The notes under the pieces were generated by a model. That model searched no databases. It was given only the letters and a program-made list of their open reading frames with translations, and had not been told where the DNA came from. DNA of 64,000 nucleotides from Chitinophaga rhizophila (GTDB lineage: Bacteria > Bacteroidota > Bacteroidia > Chitinophagales > Chitinophagaceae), in the NCBI RefSeq assembly GCF_019492185.1, contig NZ_JAICCF010000002.1:1054001-1118000 (forward strand), read 5' to 3'. Made by a program: the position numbers and the translations under genes. Position 1 is the first letter of the stretch. Every line of letters starts with the position of its first letter. Shown here in pieces: positions 44,278-53,068 of this stretch.

Positions 44278-44913
44278 ATGCATGTACTGATAATCATTAT
44301 CTGTTTCATTATAGCATTGCTGGCAAAACTACAAAAGGAACCTCCCCGGTACCTTAATACCTTTATTATTTATATTCTGCTTACTATCACTGTTGAGGTA
44401 CTAGGTTGGTGGTACAGTATACATAACAAACGTAATCTCGTATTTTATAATTTCTACGCCATCGTAAATTTTACCTACCTGATCTTCCTGTTGCGTTCGT
44501 TTATGACTAATACTAAAACATTGACTGCTCTAGGGATAATTCTGGTAGTATATCCAATATTATCGTTCATCAACCTTTTTTTAATCCAGGGAATGAATAA
44601 TGTATTTAATACATACACCTTCCTTTCCGGATGTATTATTGTTGTAACAGCCAGCATCTGTTATTTCTATGAACGGATCAAGCATCCTGGTCCAGACAGT
44701 CTGCTGAAAGACCCGACATTCTGGGTATCAACAGGGCTACTCTTTTTTTATACGTGCAGTCCGCCTTTAACAGGCGTCCTGAATGCCATATCTATTATGC
44801 CATTTTATAACTATAAAACCCTTTATTTCCTGAATCTTATGATTAATATTATCCTATATTTATTGTTCAGCATTTCTTTTATATGCAATCTGATTTTCAG
44901 GAGGTATTCCTAG
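44278..44913 (+). CDS. Multi-pass membrane protein, probable partner of the downstream histidine kinase
   Basis: From the ATG at 44278 the product has 211 residues and about six or seven membrane helices (VLIIIICFIIALLAKL, TFIIYILLTITVEVLGWW, TALGIILVVYPILSFINLF, TFWVSTGLLFFYTCSPPL, LMINIILYLLFSISFICNLIF). Earlier in-frame ATGs from 44218 are possible but add an uncharacteristic tail. The 3' end overlaps the kinase gene by 31 bp. The kinase has only one membrane helix and no sensor domain, so this protein may be the sensing part. I know no named family. Confidence 0.75.
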   Translation: MHVLIIIICFIIALLAKLQKEPPRYLNTFIIYILLTITVEVLGWWYSIHNKRNLVFYNFYAIVNFTYLIFLLRSFMTNTKTLTALGIILVVYPILSFINLFLIQGMNNVFNTYTFLSGCIIVVTASICYFYERIKHPGPDSLLKDPTFWVSTGLLFFYTCSPPLTGVLNAISIMPFYNYKTLYFLNLMINIILYLLFSISFICNLIFRRYS

Positions 44914-45719
44914 TCATCTTTACGTCCCTCTTCCTGCTGGTCCTACTGGTAGGTTTCATAGTTATTATGTTGATACTTAACCAGAAGGGAAGACAGGCAC
45001 AGGCGCAGGAACTCAGACTAATGAAAGAAAGGTATGAGCAGGAATTATTGAGGTCCCAGCTGGAGATTCAGGAGAATGTATTCGGCCATTTATCGCAGGA
45101 GATACACGACAATATAGGACAGTCGCTCACCTTTGTAGCACTGTCATTATTAACAGTACCGGTAGAGAACAACAGTGAGGCGCATGAATACATAGAAGAG
45201 AGCAGAAAAGCTCTGCAGAAAGCCATTACAGAATTAAGAGATCTTTCACGCAGTCTGCATACAGATCGTGTTACAGAAATAGGCCTTGCCAACTCAATCG
45301 ACTTTGAACTCGAACGACTGAAAAGGACCAATTTGTACGAAACTTCTTTTAATTTTGCGGACATCAGGAACCTGCTGGACCATCAGACAGAAATCATACT
45401 TTTCCGTATCGTTCAGGAAATGCTTAATAACATTGTTAAACATGCCAAGGCCAGTAAGGTGGAAGTTCGTCTTTCCCATAAAACAGATATCATCGTACTT
45501 GAAATAAAAGACAATGGTGTCGGCTTTGATTCTGAAGCGCTGTTTGCCCGACAGGAAAAAACCAAAGGTTTGGGATTAATGAACATTCAAAAAAGAGCTT
45601 CCCTCATAGGGGGAACATTCCATATCAATAGTGCGAAAAATAGCGGAACTGCCATTCGTATCACTATACCCATAAACAAAGAGTCATTACATGAGCACAA
45701 CCAGGAAAGCGAAATATAG
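44883..45719 (+). CDS. Sensor histidine kinase, HisKA_3 (NarL-type partner)
   Basis: The 278-residue protein has one N-terminal membrane helix (about 9-32, VIFTSLFLLVLLVGFIVIML), a coiled segment (about 36-70), a HisKA_3 dimerisation domain with the phosphoacceptor in SQEIHDNIGQSLT (H at about 77), and a HATPase domain (N box EMLNNIVKHAKASKV, G1 box DNGVGFD, G2 KGLGLMNI). No extracellular sensor domain is present. Overlaps with the genes on both sides (31 and 29 bp) point to coupled translation of a three-part signalling unit. Confidence 0.92.
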   Translation: MQSDFQEVFLVIFTSLFLLVLLVGFIVIMLILNQKGRQAQAQELRLMKERYEQELLRSQLEIQENVFGHLSQEIHDNIGQSLTFVALSLLTVPVENNSEAHEYIEESRKALQKAITELRDLSRSLHTDRVTEIGLANSIDFELERLKRTNLYETSFNFADIRNLLDHQTEIILFRIVQEMLNNIVKHAKASKVEVRLSHKTDIIVLEIKDNGVGFDSEALFARQEKTKGLGLMNIQKRASLIGGTFHINSAKNSGTAIRITIPINKESLHEHNQESEI

Positions 45720-46368
45720 TGTTGCAATTGCAGATGACCATGTGCTGGTTAGAAAAGCACTTGGCAGGTTGATCAATACCTTTACTGATTACTTCATTCT
45801 TTTTGAAGCCAGTAATGGAGAAGAAGTCATTAAAATCATCAATAACCGCGAATTACAATTACCCGATATACTCATTCTCGATGTAAACATGCCTGGCATG
45901 AACGGTTATGAAACCGCTGCCTGGATCAATAACCACTTCCCTCAGATTAAAGTACTCGCTTTATCTATGCTCAATGACGAGTCTGTAATTATAAAAATGC
46001 TGAAATCTGGGGCGAAAGGTTACATCATGAAAAATGTAGAGCCGGATGATCTGAAAGAAGCTTTCGACTCAATTATAAAAAAAGACTTTTACCTGCCCGA
46101 TTACATATCCGGAAAAGTGATCTCAGGATTGCAAAAAGATGTATTGTCTCTTAGTGAGAAGATAGAATTGACGCCTAAAGAAAAGACATTCCTGCAATTT
46201 CTCTGTACAGAATTATCTTACAAAGAAATTGCGCAGAAAATGTTTGTGAGCCCCCGTACAATTGATGACTATAAAAGCAGCCTTTGTGATAAACTGAAGG
46301 TAAAGACCCGCGTAGGGCTTGTTATCTTCGGTATAAGATATGGTCTTATAGACATCAATACCGACTAA
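45691..46368 (+). CDS. Response regulator, NarL/FixJ type
   Basis: The 225-residue protein has a receiver domain (about 8-125) with acidic pocket ADDH, phosphoacceptor Asp in ILDVNMPGMNGYE and the conserved Lys in GAKGYIMKN. A LuxR-type helix-turn-helix follows at about 155-222 (LTPKEKTFLQFLCTELSYKEIA, then SPRTIDDYKSSLCDKL). It is the cognate partner of the preceding kinase. Its targets are unknown. The last 4 bp overlap the convergent DUF2264 gene. Confidence 0.94.
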   Translation: MSTTRKAKYSVAIADDHVLVRKALGRLINTFTDYFILFEASNGEEVIKIINNRELQLPDILILDVNMPGMNGYETAAWINNHFPQIKVLALSMLNDESVIIKMLKSGAKGYIMKNVEPDDLKEAFDSIIKKDFYLPDYISGKVISGLQKDVLSLSEKIELTPKEKTFLQFLCTELSYKEIAQKMFVSPRTIDDYKSSLCDKLKVKTRVGLVIFGIRYGLIDINTD

Positions 46369-47621
46369 AGCGCATGGTCTTTCTTCACTGTTTTGCCCGC
46401 CCACGCTTTCTGCGACGTCCACTCCTGGGCAGGAGCACTCCAGAAAGCATTTTCAGCTGGCAGACCTAATGCCAGAAACCCTGTTGTACACAGGTATAAG
46501 CTGCCAGTGGATGTATAAACATCTGCTATTTCGGGTTGATGACCACAAAAACCTAATTGCAACCAGCCTTTGTTATCAAAGGTCCCAGGAGCCTCGAAAA
46601 TTCTTTTGTTCACAGCTGTTAATGCTGCCCTCACCTGGGCAGGAGGCAATGTTGCAGGTAATTGCTCATGTAAGGCCAATTGCACCAGCGGTTGAAAAAC
46701 GGCATTACGGTAAGTCATAGACCTTCCTACCACGGGAAATGTCCCTTCAGGAGATATCAAGCGCTCCTGGATCTCACCGTAACGCTGCATCCTATCAATA
46801 GCCTGATCATATTCCTTTTTACTGCCTTTGCCATTATCTGCCAATACTTTCAGAATGTCAGTCAACATCGGCTGGATAACAAAGCCATTATAATAGTCAA
46901 AATGAAATTCCGGTCCATCCCCATACATCCCATCTCCTTTATACCATTCCTGGTGTTTCCTGACTGCATAATCTATCCGCATACCATCCCATTCCTCGCC
47001 AAAAAGCAATAATGCGGCTTCAATAATACCTGCAAACAACAACCAGTTGCTATACCCTGGTCTAATACTACGCAGACGCTTAAATCCTGCAACAACCTGC
47101 TGCTTGACAGCCTCAGGAAGTGGCTGCCATAATTGTTTGGGTGCCCGGATAAATGCATGTGCAAGAAAAGCTCCATCAACTAATGGCTGTCCATCATATT
47201 GCCCGGTGAAGTTCATATAGTCTGGTCCGCCGGGTTGTACTGCCTGACTTGTTCCTTTCAACGCATAATCAATGAAACGCGCCCTTATTTTGCCTTCAGC
47301 CGTTCCGTCAGCGCCTAGTTCCAGCCACGGGGCAATCCCTGCCATTGTACGTCCAAAAGCTTCGAGATAAGTAACTTTGTCCACTGGCTTATTATACCCA
47401 GGAGCTGTCTCAAGTGGCATATGTTGACGCAACTGTCCAAGGGCTAAGTTTTTCATTACGGGTTCTGCTATTCTTGACAGTAACTCCGCCCAGTATTCCC
47501 TGTCGCCTTGTACAGTAATACTTCCTGCTGGCAAATCTATTGCCTGCAGGAAGTGGCCTGGTTGTATAGCCCCCGCCATTCCGGCCAAAGGAACTGCCTT
47601 TATAAAATGACGTCTGTGCAT
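46365..47621 (-). CDS. DUF2264-family protein, Tat-type export signal
   Basis: The 418-residue product starts MHRRHFIKAVPLAGMAGA, a twin-arginine-like signal, so it is probably exported folded. The rest fits DUF2264 (YWAELLSRIAEPVMKNLALGQL, YGDGPEFHFDYYNGFVIQPML), a helical-barrel family often found in pectin and rhamnogalacturonan loci and suspected to act on uronate-containing sugars. It overlaps the GH88 stop as TAATG, so the two are coupled. Activity has not been established to my knowledge. Confidence 0.85.
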   Translation of the reverse strand: MHRRHFIKAVPLAGMAGAIQPGHFLQAIDLPAGSITVQGDREYWAELLSRIAEPVMKNLALGQLRQHMPLETAPGYNKPVDKVTYLEAFGRTMAGIAPWLELGADGTAEGKIRARFIDYALKGTSQAVQPGGPDYMNFTGQYDGQPLVDGAFLAHAFIRAPKQLWQPLPEAVKQQVVAGFKRLRSIRPGYSNWLLFAGIIEAALLLFGEEWDGMRIDYAVRKHQEWYKGDGMYGDGPEFHFDYYNGFVIQPMLTDILKVLADNGKGSKKEYDQAIDRMQRYGEIQERLISPEGTFPVVGRSMTYRNAVFQPLVQLALHEQLPATLPPAQVRAALTAVNKRIFEAPGTFDNKGWLQLGFCGHQPEIADVYTSTGSLYLCTTGFLALGLPAENAFWSAPAQEWTSQKAWAGKTVKKDHAL

Positions 47622-48814
47622 TATTTAGCCCATTGTTTGTACCGTAATAATGCTTCCACAAAGTAATAGTCTGCATATGTGAGCGGGACGTCCACTTCGG
47701 AGTTATGTGGAATAGAACCTACGCTGTGCATAAGGATGAAGTTGTTATTTTCTCCTTCTTTTGCGAGATATGCCGGACTACTCAAACTCTCCAACATCTT
47801 TTCCGCAGCATTCCAGTAACGGGCGGACGTTTCTCCTCTGGTGTACCGGCTTAGCTCCAACAGAGCAGATGCTGCTACTGCTCCTGCAGACGCATCTCTC
47901 GGAGCATTTGGGATACCCGGCGCATCATAGTCCCAGTAAGGAATAAGGTCTTCCGGCATACGCGGATGGTTCAATATATAATCTGCAATATGTTGCGCCT
48001 GTGCCAAATAAGATTTATCCTTTGTATCCCGGTACATTAGAGTGTAGCCATATAGTCCCCACGCCTGACCCCGAGACCAAGCCGAGGTATCATTTGCTCC
48101 CTGCGCTGTATTTCTGGCTAATACAGCTCCATTGGTAGAATCATATCCTATAACATGAAAGGAGCTGTAATCTTTTCTGAAATGATGTTTCATTGTTGTA
48201 TTGGCATGCGTACGTGCAATACGATCAAATGATGGATCCTTACTTGTGCGGGTAGCCCATGTCAATAATTCAAGGTTCATCATGTTATCAATGATCACCG
48301 GGAACTGCCATCTGCCGTGATCCCATGACTTAATACAGCCTACTTTTGGATTAAACCTGGTAGATAATGAACGGGCACTGGTAAGCAGCACTTCCTTATA
48401 TTTCGGGTCTTTTGTAATACGGTATGCATTACCTGCACTACAGTATAACATAAACCCAAGATCATGTGTACCTTTGTTATTCTTTTCTACTTCGACCTGT
48501 GCAGTACGTTTAATCGCCTCCTGCTTCAAGACATTATCCTTCGAGTACTCATACAAATACCACAATGTACCCGGATAGAATCCCGCTGTCCACCAATCAG
48601 TTTTAGCAGTTACAAAACTACCATCCTTACTATTGGTTGTACGTGGCAACACACTGTCAGGAACATGCTGCATCATCAGCTTATACTGACGCACAGCAAG
48701 ATCCAACGTCTTGTTTGCCATAGATATAATTTGCTGCTTTTTACTGCTTTGCTGAGCGTAGGCAGCACTGCCCGATACTAATAGGGCACAGAAAAGAAGT
48801 GATAATTTTTTCAT
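47621..48814 (-). CDS. Glycoside hydrolase family 88, unsaturated glucuronyl/galacturonyl hydrolase
   Basis: The 397-residue product has a signal peptide (about 1-20) and GH88 features: DWWTAGFYPGTLWYLYEYSKD, THDLGFMLYCSAGNAYRIT with the first catalytic Asp, VIIDNMMNLELLTWA with the second, and SRGQAWGLYGYTLMYRDT. The enzyme hydrates the 4,5-double bond of uronates produced by lyases, releasing the unsaturated sugar that rearranges and enters the KduI/KduD steps encoded nearby. A LacI-type operator lies 60 bp upstream. Confidence 0.93.
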   Translation of the reverse strand: MKKLSLLFCALLVSGSAAYAQQSSKKQQIISMANKTLDLAVRQYKLMMQHVPDSVLPRTTNSKDGSFVTAKTDWWTAGFYPGTLWYLYEYSKDNVLKQEAIKRTAQVEVEKNNKGTHDLGFMLYCSAGNAYRITKDPKYKEVLLTSARSLSTRFNPKVGCIKSWDHGRWQFPVIIDNMMNLELLTWATRTSKDPSFDRIARTHANTTMKHHFRKDYSSFHVIGYDSTNGAVLARNTAQGANDTSAWSRGQAWGLYGYTLMYRDTKDKSYLAQAQHIADYILNHPRMPEDLIPYWDYDAPGIPNAPRDASAGAVAASALLELSRYTRGETSARYWNAAEKMLESLSSPAYLAKEGENNNFILMHSVGSIPHNSEVDVPLTYADYYFVEALLRYKQWAK

Positions 48815-48848
48815 CTCGTGTAATTTTATTTACCCGCACTACAAATTG

Positions 48849-48887
48849 TGCAGTTACTAACCAATTATTTTTACGCAATCGTTTGCA
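48849..48887 (-). promoter_or_regulatory. LacI-type operator and possible promoter of the GH88 operon
   Basis: The site 48874-48887 reads TGCAAACGATTGCG on the minus strand, a variant of the TGCAAACGTTTGCA palindrome found upstream of kduI and the MFS gene (two mismatches). Its ATTG would be the -33 element, with a weak -7 (TAACTGCA, 48849-48856) 19 bp downstream. Confidence 0.6.
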
Positions 48888-48900
48888 CTTATGTATAAAG

Positions 48901-48940
48901 AATAAGGCAGGGCTGCCCGAGAGCAACCACCTGCCTTATT
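48901..48940 (-). terminator. Rho-independent terminator overlapping the lacI stop
   Basis: AATAAGGCAGG (48901-48911) pairs perfectly with CCTGCCTTATT (48930-48940), which contains the regulator's TAA stop. A T-rich run follows on the minus strand. It separates the kduI-lacI unit from the GH88 unit. Confidence 0.7.
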
Positions 48941-50003
48941 TTAGTTTCTTTCTTACGCCTGCTTTACGCGTTGCAACTATTGCTGCAGAAGACACACGTT
49001 CAATCAGCTGAATAGGTACAATTTCTTCCGAGTAACGCTGGGGAATTGTTACTGGCTGTTGCATCAATTCAAGTAAGGCAGCTGCCACACGTTCTCCCAT
49101 TAATGCAGGAAACTGATCCACAGATGTAATAGAAGGCGTGATAATCTCAGCTCTCGGATCATTTGAGTAGCCCACAATCTTAATATCTTCCGGTACACGC
49201 AAATTCAGTTTACGGCAATACTCCATTATAGTAATTGCTGTCGTATCATTAGCGGCAAAAATACCATCAGGCCAGGGTTGCTTGGCAAAGATCTGCTCAC
49301 ATACCTGCAACGCATTTTCTCTTGTCAACTCCTGATAAAAGATCCTCGATTTTTTAAACGCCAGCTTATGTTTCTTTAATGCATGCTTATACCCAGCTAC
49401 ACGATCTACATAAAGATTGCAGGTCAGCGGACCAGAAATATGTACAATATCCTTACATCCTTTCTCTATCAAATGTTCTGTAACCGTAAAACCTCCCAGA
49501 TAATCATCGCCTTTCACCACCTTGACCTGATAGTCTTTAGGTACTCGGTCAAAAAATACAAGTGGAATGTTATTATCCTTAAAAATATCGAAGTGTGAAA
49601 AGTCAGTCGTATACAAAGTACTTGATACAGCAAGTGCGTCAATCCTGGTGGAATACAGCGTCTCTGCTAATGCTATTTCCTGCTCCAGGGAATCGTTGGA
49701 CTGACATATCAACACATGATAGCCATGTTCATGCAGCTTATTCTGAATAACAGTACTGATTGTAGCAGGAAAGAACATCGAGATTCGAGGAACAACCAGT
49801 CCAATAGTGCGGCTCCTGCTGTTACGCAGGCCTGCTGCCATAGCATTCGGACGGTACCCGAGCTTATTGGCCATTTTTTTCACCTTCTCCTTTGTTTTGG
49901 CACTGATGTTTGGATGATTGTTCAGTGCGCGGGACACGGTGGATATAGAAAGTTTCAGCTCTTCCGCAATATCAACAATTGTCTTTTCTGTTCTTTTGCT
50001 CAT
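48936..50003 (-). CDS. LacI-family transcriptional regulator of uronate catabolism
   Basis: The 355-residue product has the LacI helix-turn-helix (about 7-60, TIVDIAEELKLSISTVSRALNN and KLGYRPNAMAAGLR) and a periplasmic-binding-protein-like sensor domain (TIGLVVPRISMFFPATI, DGIFAANDTTAITIME, VDQFPALMGERVAAALLEL). It is the last gene after kduI, DUF4861 and kduD. Three matching palindromes in this 13-kb region, each upstream of a uronate gene, are its probable binding sites. KDG or a related keto-uronate is a likely inducer. Confidence 0.92.
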   Translation of the reverse strand: MSKRTEKTIVDIAEELKLSISTVSRALNNHPNISAKTKEKVKKMANKLGYRPNAMAAGLRNSRSRTIGLVVPRISMFFPATISTVIQNKLHEHGYHVLICQSNDSLEQEIALAETLYSTRIDALAVSSTLYTTDFSHFDIFKDNNIPLVFFDRVPKDYQVKVVKGDDYLGGFTVTEHLIEKGCKDIVHISGPLTCNLYVDRVAGYKHALKKHKLAFKKSRIFYQELTRENALQVCEQIFAKQPWPDGIFAANDTTAITIMEYCRKLNLRVPEDIKIVGYSNDPRAEIITPSITSVDQFPALMGERVAAALLELMQQPVTIPQRYSEEIVPIQLIERVSSAAIVATRKAGVRKKLK

Positions 50004-50025
50004 AAATCAGTATATAGGTACGCTT

Positions 50026-50793
50026 TTATCGTCCCATCCATCCTCCGTCAACAGTAAGTATAGTACCATGAACATAGTCAGATGCTGCGGAAGCTAGGAA
50101 TACTACCGGCCCTTTAAAATCTGCCGGTTCTCCCCACCTGCCTGCAGGTATGCGCTCCAGTATAGAAGCACTACGCTTCTCGTCTGCACGCAATGCGGCA
50201 GTATTGTCTGTTGCGATATATCCTGGTGCGATTGCATTCACATTGATACCCTTGCCTGCCCATTCATTGGCAAAAGCTTTCACCAATGAACCTACTGCTC
50301 CTTTGCTTGCGGCGTATCCAGGTACATTGATACCACCCTGGAAGGTAAGTAACGATGCTGTAAAGATAATCTTTCCACTGCCTTGTGCGATCATTCCCTT
50401 GCCAATTTCACGGGTCAGTATGAACTGCGCGTTAAGATTGATATTAATTACCTCATCCCAGTATTCATCCGGATGTTCTGCGGCAGGCTTTCTAAGAATA
50501 GACCCGGCATTGTTGACTAGTATGTCAATCACCGGATGTGCGGCGGTTACTTCCTTTATAAATGCATACAGCGTTTCACGCTTACCCAGGTCACATTGGT
50601 AACCGAAGAATTTTCGGCCCATAGCCTTCACGGCCTTTTCAACCTCGCTGCCATCTTTCTCCAGGGACGCAGAAACACCTATTACATCAGCGCCTGCTTC
50701 TGCCAGCGCTACGGCCATTCCCATACCGATTCCTCTTTTACAACCCGTCACAAGGGCTGTCTTACCTGTCAGATCAAAAGACTGTAAAATCAT
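50026..50793 (-). CDS. kduD: 2-dehydro-3-deoxy-D-gluconate 5-dehydrogenase
   Basis: The 255-residue SDR enzyme has TGCKRGIGMGMAVALAEAGAD (cofactor site), NNAGSILRKPAAEH, a catalytic Ser in IIFTASLLTFQGG and YAASKGAVGSLVKAFANEWA with Tyr/Lys. The segment GINVNAIAPGYIATDNTAAL and the length are typical of KduD. It reduces 2,5-diketo-3-deoxygluconate to KDG. The start overlaps the upstream DUF4861 stop by 4 bp (ATGA), and lacI follows by 22 bp. Confidence 0.92.
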   Translation of the reverse strand: MILQSFDLTGKTALVTGCKRGIGMGMAVALAEAGADVIGVSASLEKDGSEVEKAVKAMGRKFFGYQCDLGKRETLYAFIKEVTAAHPVIDILVNNAGSILRKPAAEHPDEYWDEVININLNAQFILTREIGKGMIAQGSGKIIFTASLLTFQGGINVPGYAASKGAVGSLVKAFANEWAGKGINVNAIAPGYIATDNTAALRADEKRSASILERIPAGRWGEPADFKGPVVFLASAASDYVHGTILTVDGGWMGR

Positions 50794-51953
50794 ATACTAA
50801 GAATACGCTTGTTACTAATTGATGTTAATTCCAATGGAGCGGCCTGTTTAGCTGCGAAGGTCTGCAGATAGGCAAACCATTCTGATGCACTGGTATACCT
50901 CCCTGCCTTGTTCCATGCAGCGCCGAAATAGTATACATAAGGGGCTTTCCCACTGGCTGTAGCTGTCGCCAGCAGATGCTTGTCTGTAACCTTCATATGC
51001 CCGTTTTGGACAGGCACTACCAGCCCCAACCCGGTGATACCGTCAGCGCCATATTCAGGCTCCCAATAACCAGCAACTCCCGTCTTCTCATCCAGCAGGA
51101 TTGTGCCTGGAGCTGCACGCTTTACAATACCCGCAGCTACCGGTAAACTATCACCCTGCTGCAGCGTATATGATACACTCATCCTGTTTAGCTGAGAACC
51201 TGCATCCAGCGAAATAGTCTTTAGTACGGAAACAGTTATATTGCCTACCTGCCATGGTTCGTAGCCCAACTGAAAAGTGCAGCGTAGCGGACCACTATCC
51301 AACACTTTGTGTATCCGGTAGTTTTTCGGGAAATAGATTGAATCGTTCAGAAAGGGTGCAATGTCTCCACCTCCTAGCGTCATACCCACTGAATAATAGT
51401 CAAGTCCCTGACCATTATCATGATGGTAATCGTTCTTCTGATACCAGCTGTTGATAACAAGTTCAGACGTCCGTTTTGTCCATACGTCTATACCAAGTGC
51501 GTTCTCTGCCGGAAAGTTTTCCAATGCAGCTCCATACATGCGGAAGGCTACCCGGTCGTTCTCCCACGCGAAATCATCTTTTCGTTCAGGCACATAACGT
51601 GCATAAGTACGCGGCTTTACTACTGCCGGCTTTCCGGCAATAGCAGTAACAACAATACTGGCGCGTGCAGGAATAGTAACCTGTACAAGCAGGTGCTGCG
51701 GAGTTGGAGCACCTTCGTAGGCTAACTGATAAGGCACTTCCTTACCCGTCTGTTTATTGATGAGTTTAAAAGCACCGGTTAATCCCCGTAGTTGCACATA
51801 TGGTATTTCGACAATCTCTTCATTCCTAACGATAGCAGAGGTATTCCTGATTGAAATGGTAACCCCAGCCGCCTTTGTAACAGCTGCTGTATCACCTGCC
51901 AGGGCAGTATGCCATACCCCAGCCGCCATCAACAATAATAATATCCGCTTCAT
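50790..51953 (-). CDS. DUF4861-family secreted protein
   Basis: The 387-residue product has a signal peptide (MKRILLLLMAAGVWHTALA). The body fits DUF4861: RNTSAIVRNEEIVEIPYVQLR, YVPERKDDFAWENDRVAFRMYG, GIDVWTKRTSELVINSWYQ and DYHHDNGQGLDYYSVGMTLGGGD. This family is common in pectin and alginate utilisation loci, and may be a hydrolase or lyase accessory acting on uronates; activity is unproven as far as I know. It is placed between kduI (5 bp) and kduD (4-bp overlap). Confidence 0.87.
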   Translation of the reverse strand: MKRILLLLMAAGVWHTALAGDTAAVTKAAGVTISIRNTSAIVRNEEIVEIPYVQLRGLTGAFKLINKQTGKEVPYQLAYEGAPTPQHLLVQVTIPARASIVVTAIAGKPAVVKPRTYARYVPERKDDFAWENDRVAFRMYGAALENFPAENALGIDVWTKRTSELVINSWYQKNDYHHDNGQGLDYYSVGMTLGGGDIAPFLNDSIYFPKNYRIHKVLDSGPLRCTFQLGYEPWQVGNITVSVLKTISLDAGSQLNRMSVSYTLQQGDSLPVAAGIVKRAAPGTILLDEKTGVAGYWEPEYGADGITGLGLVVPVQNGHMKVTDKHLLATATASGKAPYVYYFGAAWNKAGRYTSASEWFAYLQTFAAKQAAPLELTSISNKRILSI

Positions 51954-51958
51954 ATTAC

Positions 51959-52795
51959 TTATTTAAGATCAGGTATCGCACATACGTCCATATCTCCGTA
52001 ATCCAGGTTTTCTCCTGCCATACCCCAAATAAATGTATAGTTACTCGTACCGGCACCGGAGTGAATAGACCAAGGCGGAGATATAACCGCCTGTTCATTC
52101 TGCATCCAGATATGTCTCGTTTCCTGCGGCTGGCCCCAGAAATGACAAACCGACTGCCCTTGCGGTACCTCAAAGTAAAAATAGACTTCCATACGCCTGT
52201 CATGCGTGTGGGCAGGCATTGTATTCCATACACTGCCGGGCTTTAGTTCTGTCATACCCATCTGTAGCTGACAGGTAGGAAGTACTGTGCTGACAAGCAG
52301 CTTATTAATAGTTCGGTGATTTGACGTCTCCATTGCTCCCAGGGTTACTACTTCTGCATCTTTCCGGGTTACATGTCGGGTTGGAAACTCATGATGTGCT
52401 GGTGTTGAATTAAGATAAAACTTTGCGGGCGCTGCGCTGTCCTTACTGGCAAAAGAAACCTCTTTCTTTCCTTTACCTACATATAACGCTTCTTTAAAAT
52501 CTACCTCAAAGGCCTCACCATCAACAGTAACTACGCCAGCGCCTCCTACGTTAATTATGCCCAATTCTCTCCGCTCCAGAAAATAAGCCGCTTTGAACTG
52601 GTCAGGCGGTGTAAGTTGCAACGCTTTATTCACCGGGAATATTCCACCTGTTACAAAACGGTCATAATGACTGTATACCAGTTTAATCTCGTCCTGTACA
52701 AACAATTGTTCTATCAAAAGTTCCTTTCTGGTCTGTGCTGTATTCCAGCTGAGTACCTCTGCCGGGCTGGAAGCATACCTGGTTTCTGCAGTCAT
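51959..52795 (-). CDS. kduI: 5-dehydro-4-deoxy-D-glucuronate isomerase
   Basis: From the ATG at 52795 the product has 278 residues, the canonical KduI length; a frame extends upstream to 52903 but would run through the promoter and operator. Family features are LFVQDEIKLVYSHYDRFVTGG, REGIINVGG-like RRELGIINVGGAG, and the metal site PAHTHDRRMEVYFYFE with a later HSGAGTSNYTFIWGM. It isomerises 5-keto-4-deoxyuronate to 2,5-diketo-3-deoxygluconate for KduD. It heads the operon kduI-DUF4861-kduD-lacI. Confidence 0.95.
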   Translation of the reverse strand: MTAETRYASSPAEVLSWNTAQTRKELLIEQLFVQDEIKLVYSHYDRFVTGGIFPVNKALQLTPPDQFKAAYFLERRELGIINVGGAGVVTVDGEAFEVDFKEALYVGKGKKEVSFASKDSAAPAKFYLNSTPAHHEFPTRHVTRKDAEVVTLGAMETSNHRTINKLLVSTVLPTCQLQMGMTELKPGSVWNTMPAHTHDRRMEVYFYFEVPQGQSVCHFWGQPQETRHIWMQNEQAVISPPWSIHSGAGTSNYTFIWGMAGENLDYGDMDVCAIPDLK

Positions 52796-52872
52796 ATTAC
52801 GACATATTAATTTTGGAATTGATAATAAATTATGGGGATGCTGTATCAGTGCATCTTTTTCATAACCTGCAT

Positions 52873-52912
52873 GAAAGATAACGCATAATGCCGAAAATTG
52901 CAAACGTTTGCA
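52873..52912 (-). promoter_or_regulatory. kduI promoter with LacI-type operator over the -33 element
   Basis: The 14-bp perfect palindrome TGCAAACGTTTGCA (52899-52912) supplies TTTG as a -33 element on the minus strand (52901-52904). After a 20-bp spacer comes TATCTTTC (52873-52880), one base off TAnnTTTG. A bound repressor would block the polymerase site. Confidence 0.75.
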
Positions 52913-52950
52913 TAAAATAGCAGGAAACCCGGATCTGCTAAACTTCTGCC

Positions 52951-52966
52951 GCTAAAATGTTTTAGC
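52951..52966. promoter_or_regulatory. Second palindrome in the kduI-uxaA intergenic region
   Basis: GCTAAAA-TG-TTTTAGC has perfect 7-bp arms and lies about 100 bp upstream of uxaA. Its sequence differs from the LacI-type operators, so another regulator may act on uxaA. Function is not established. Confidence 0.4.
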
Positions 52967-53068
52967 AAAACGATGATACTATCCTGACCATTTCAAAGGC
53001 AAAATCTTATCATGGATTAATATTTTAGTATTAACAGGTGGTAGTGTTATTTCATACTTTAGCTTATT

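Noticed and set aside
52796..52903. 36-residue N-terminal extension of kduI
   Set aside because: It crosses the predicted promoter and operator; the shorter form has exactly the canonical 278 residues.
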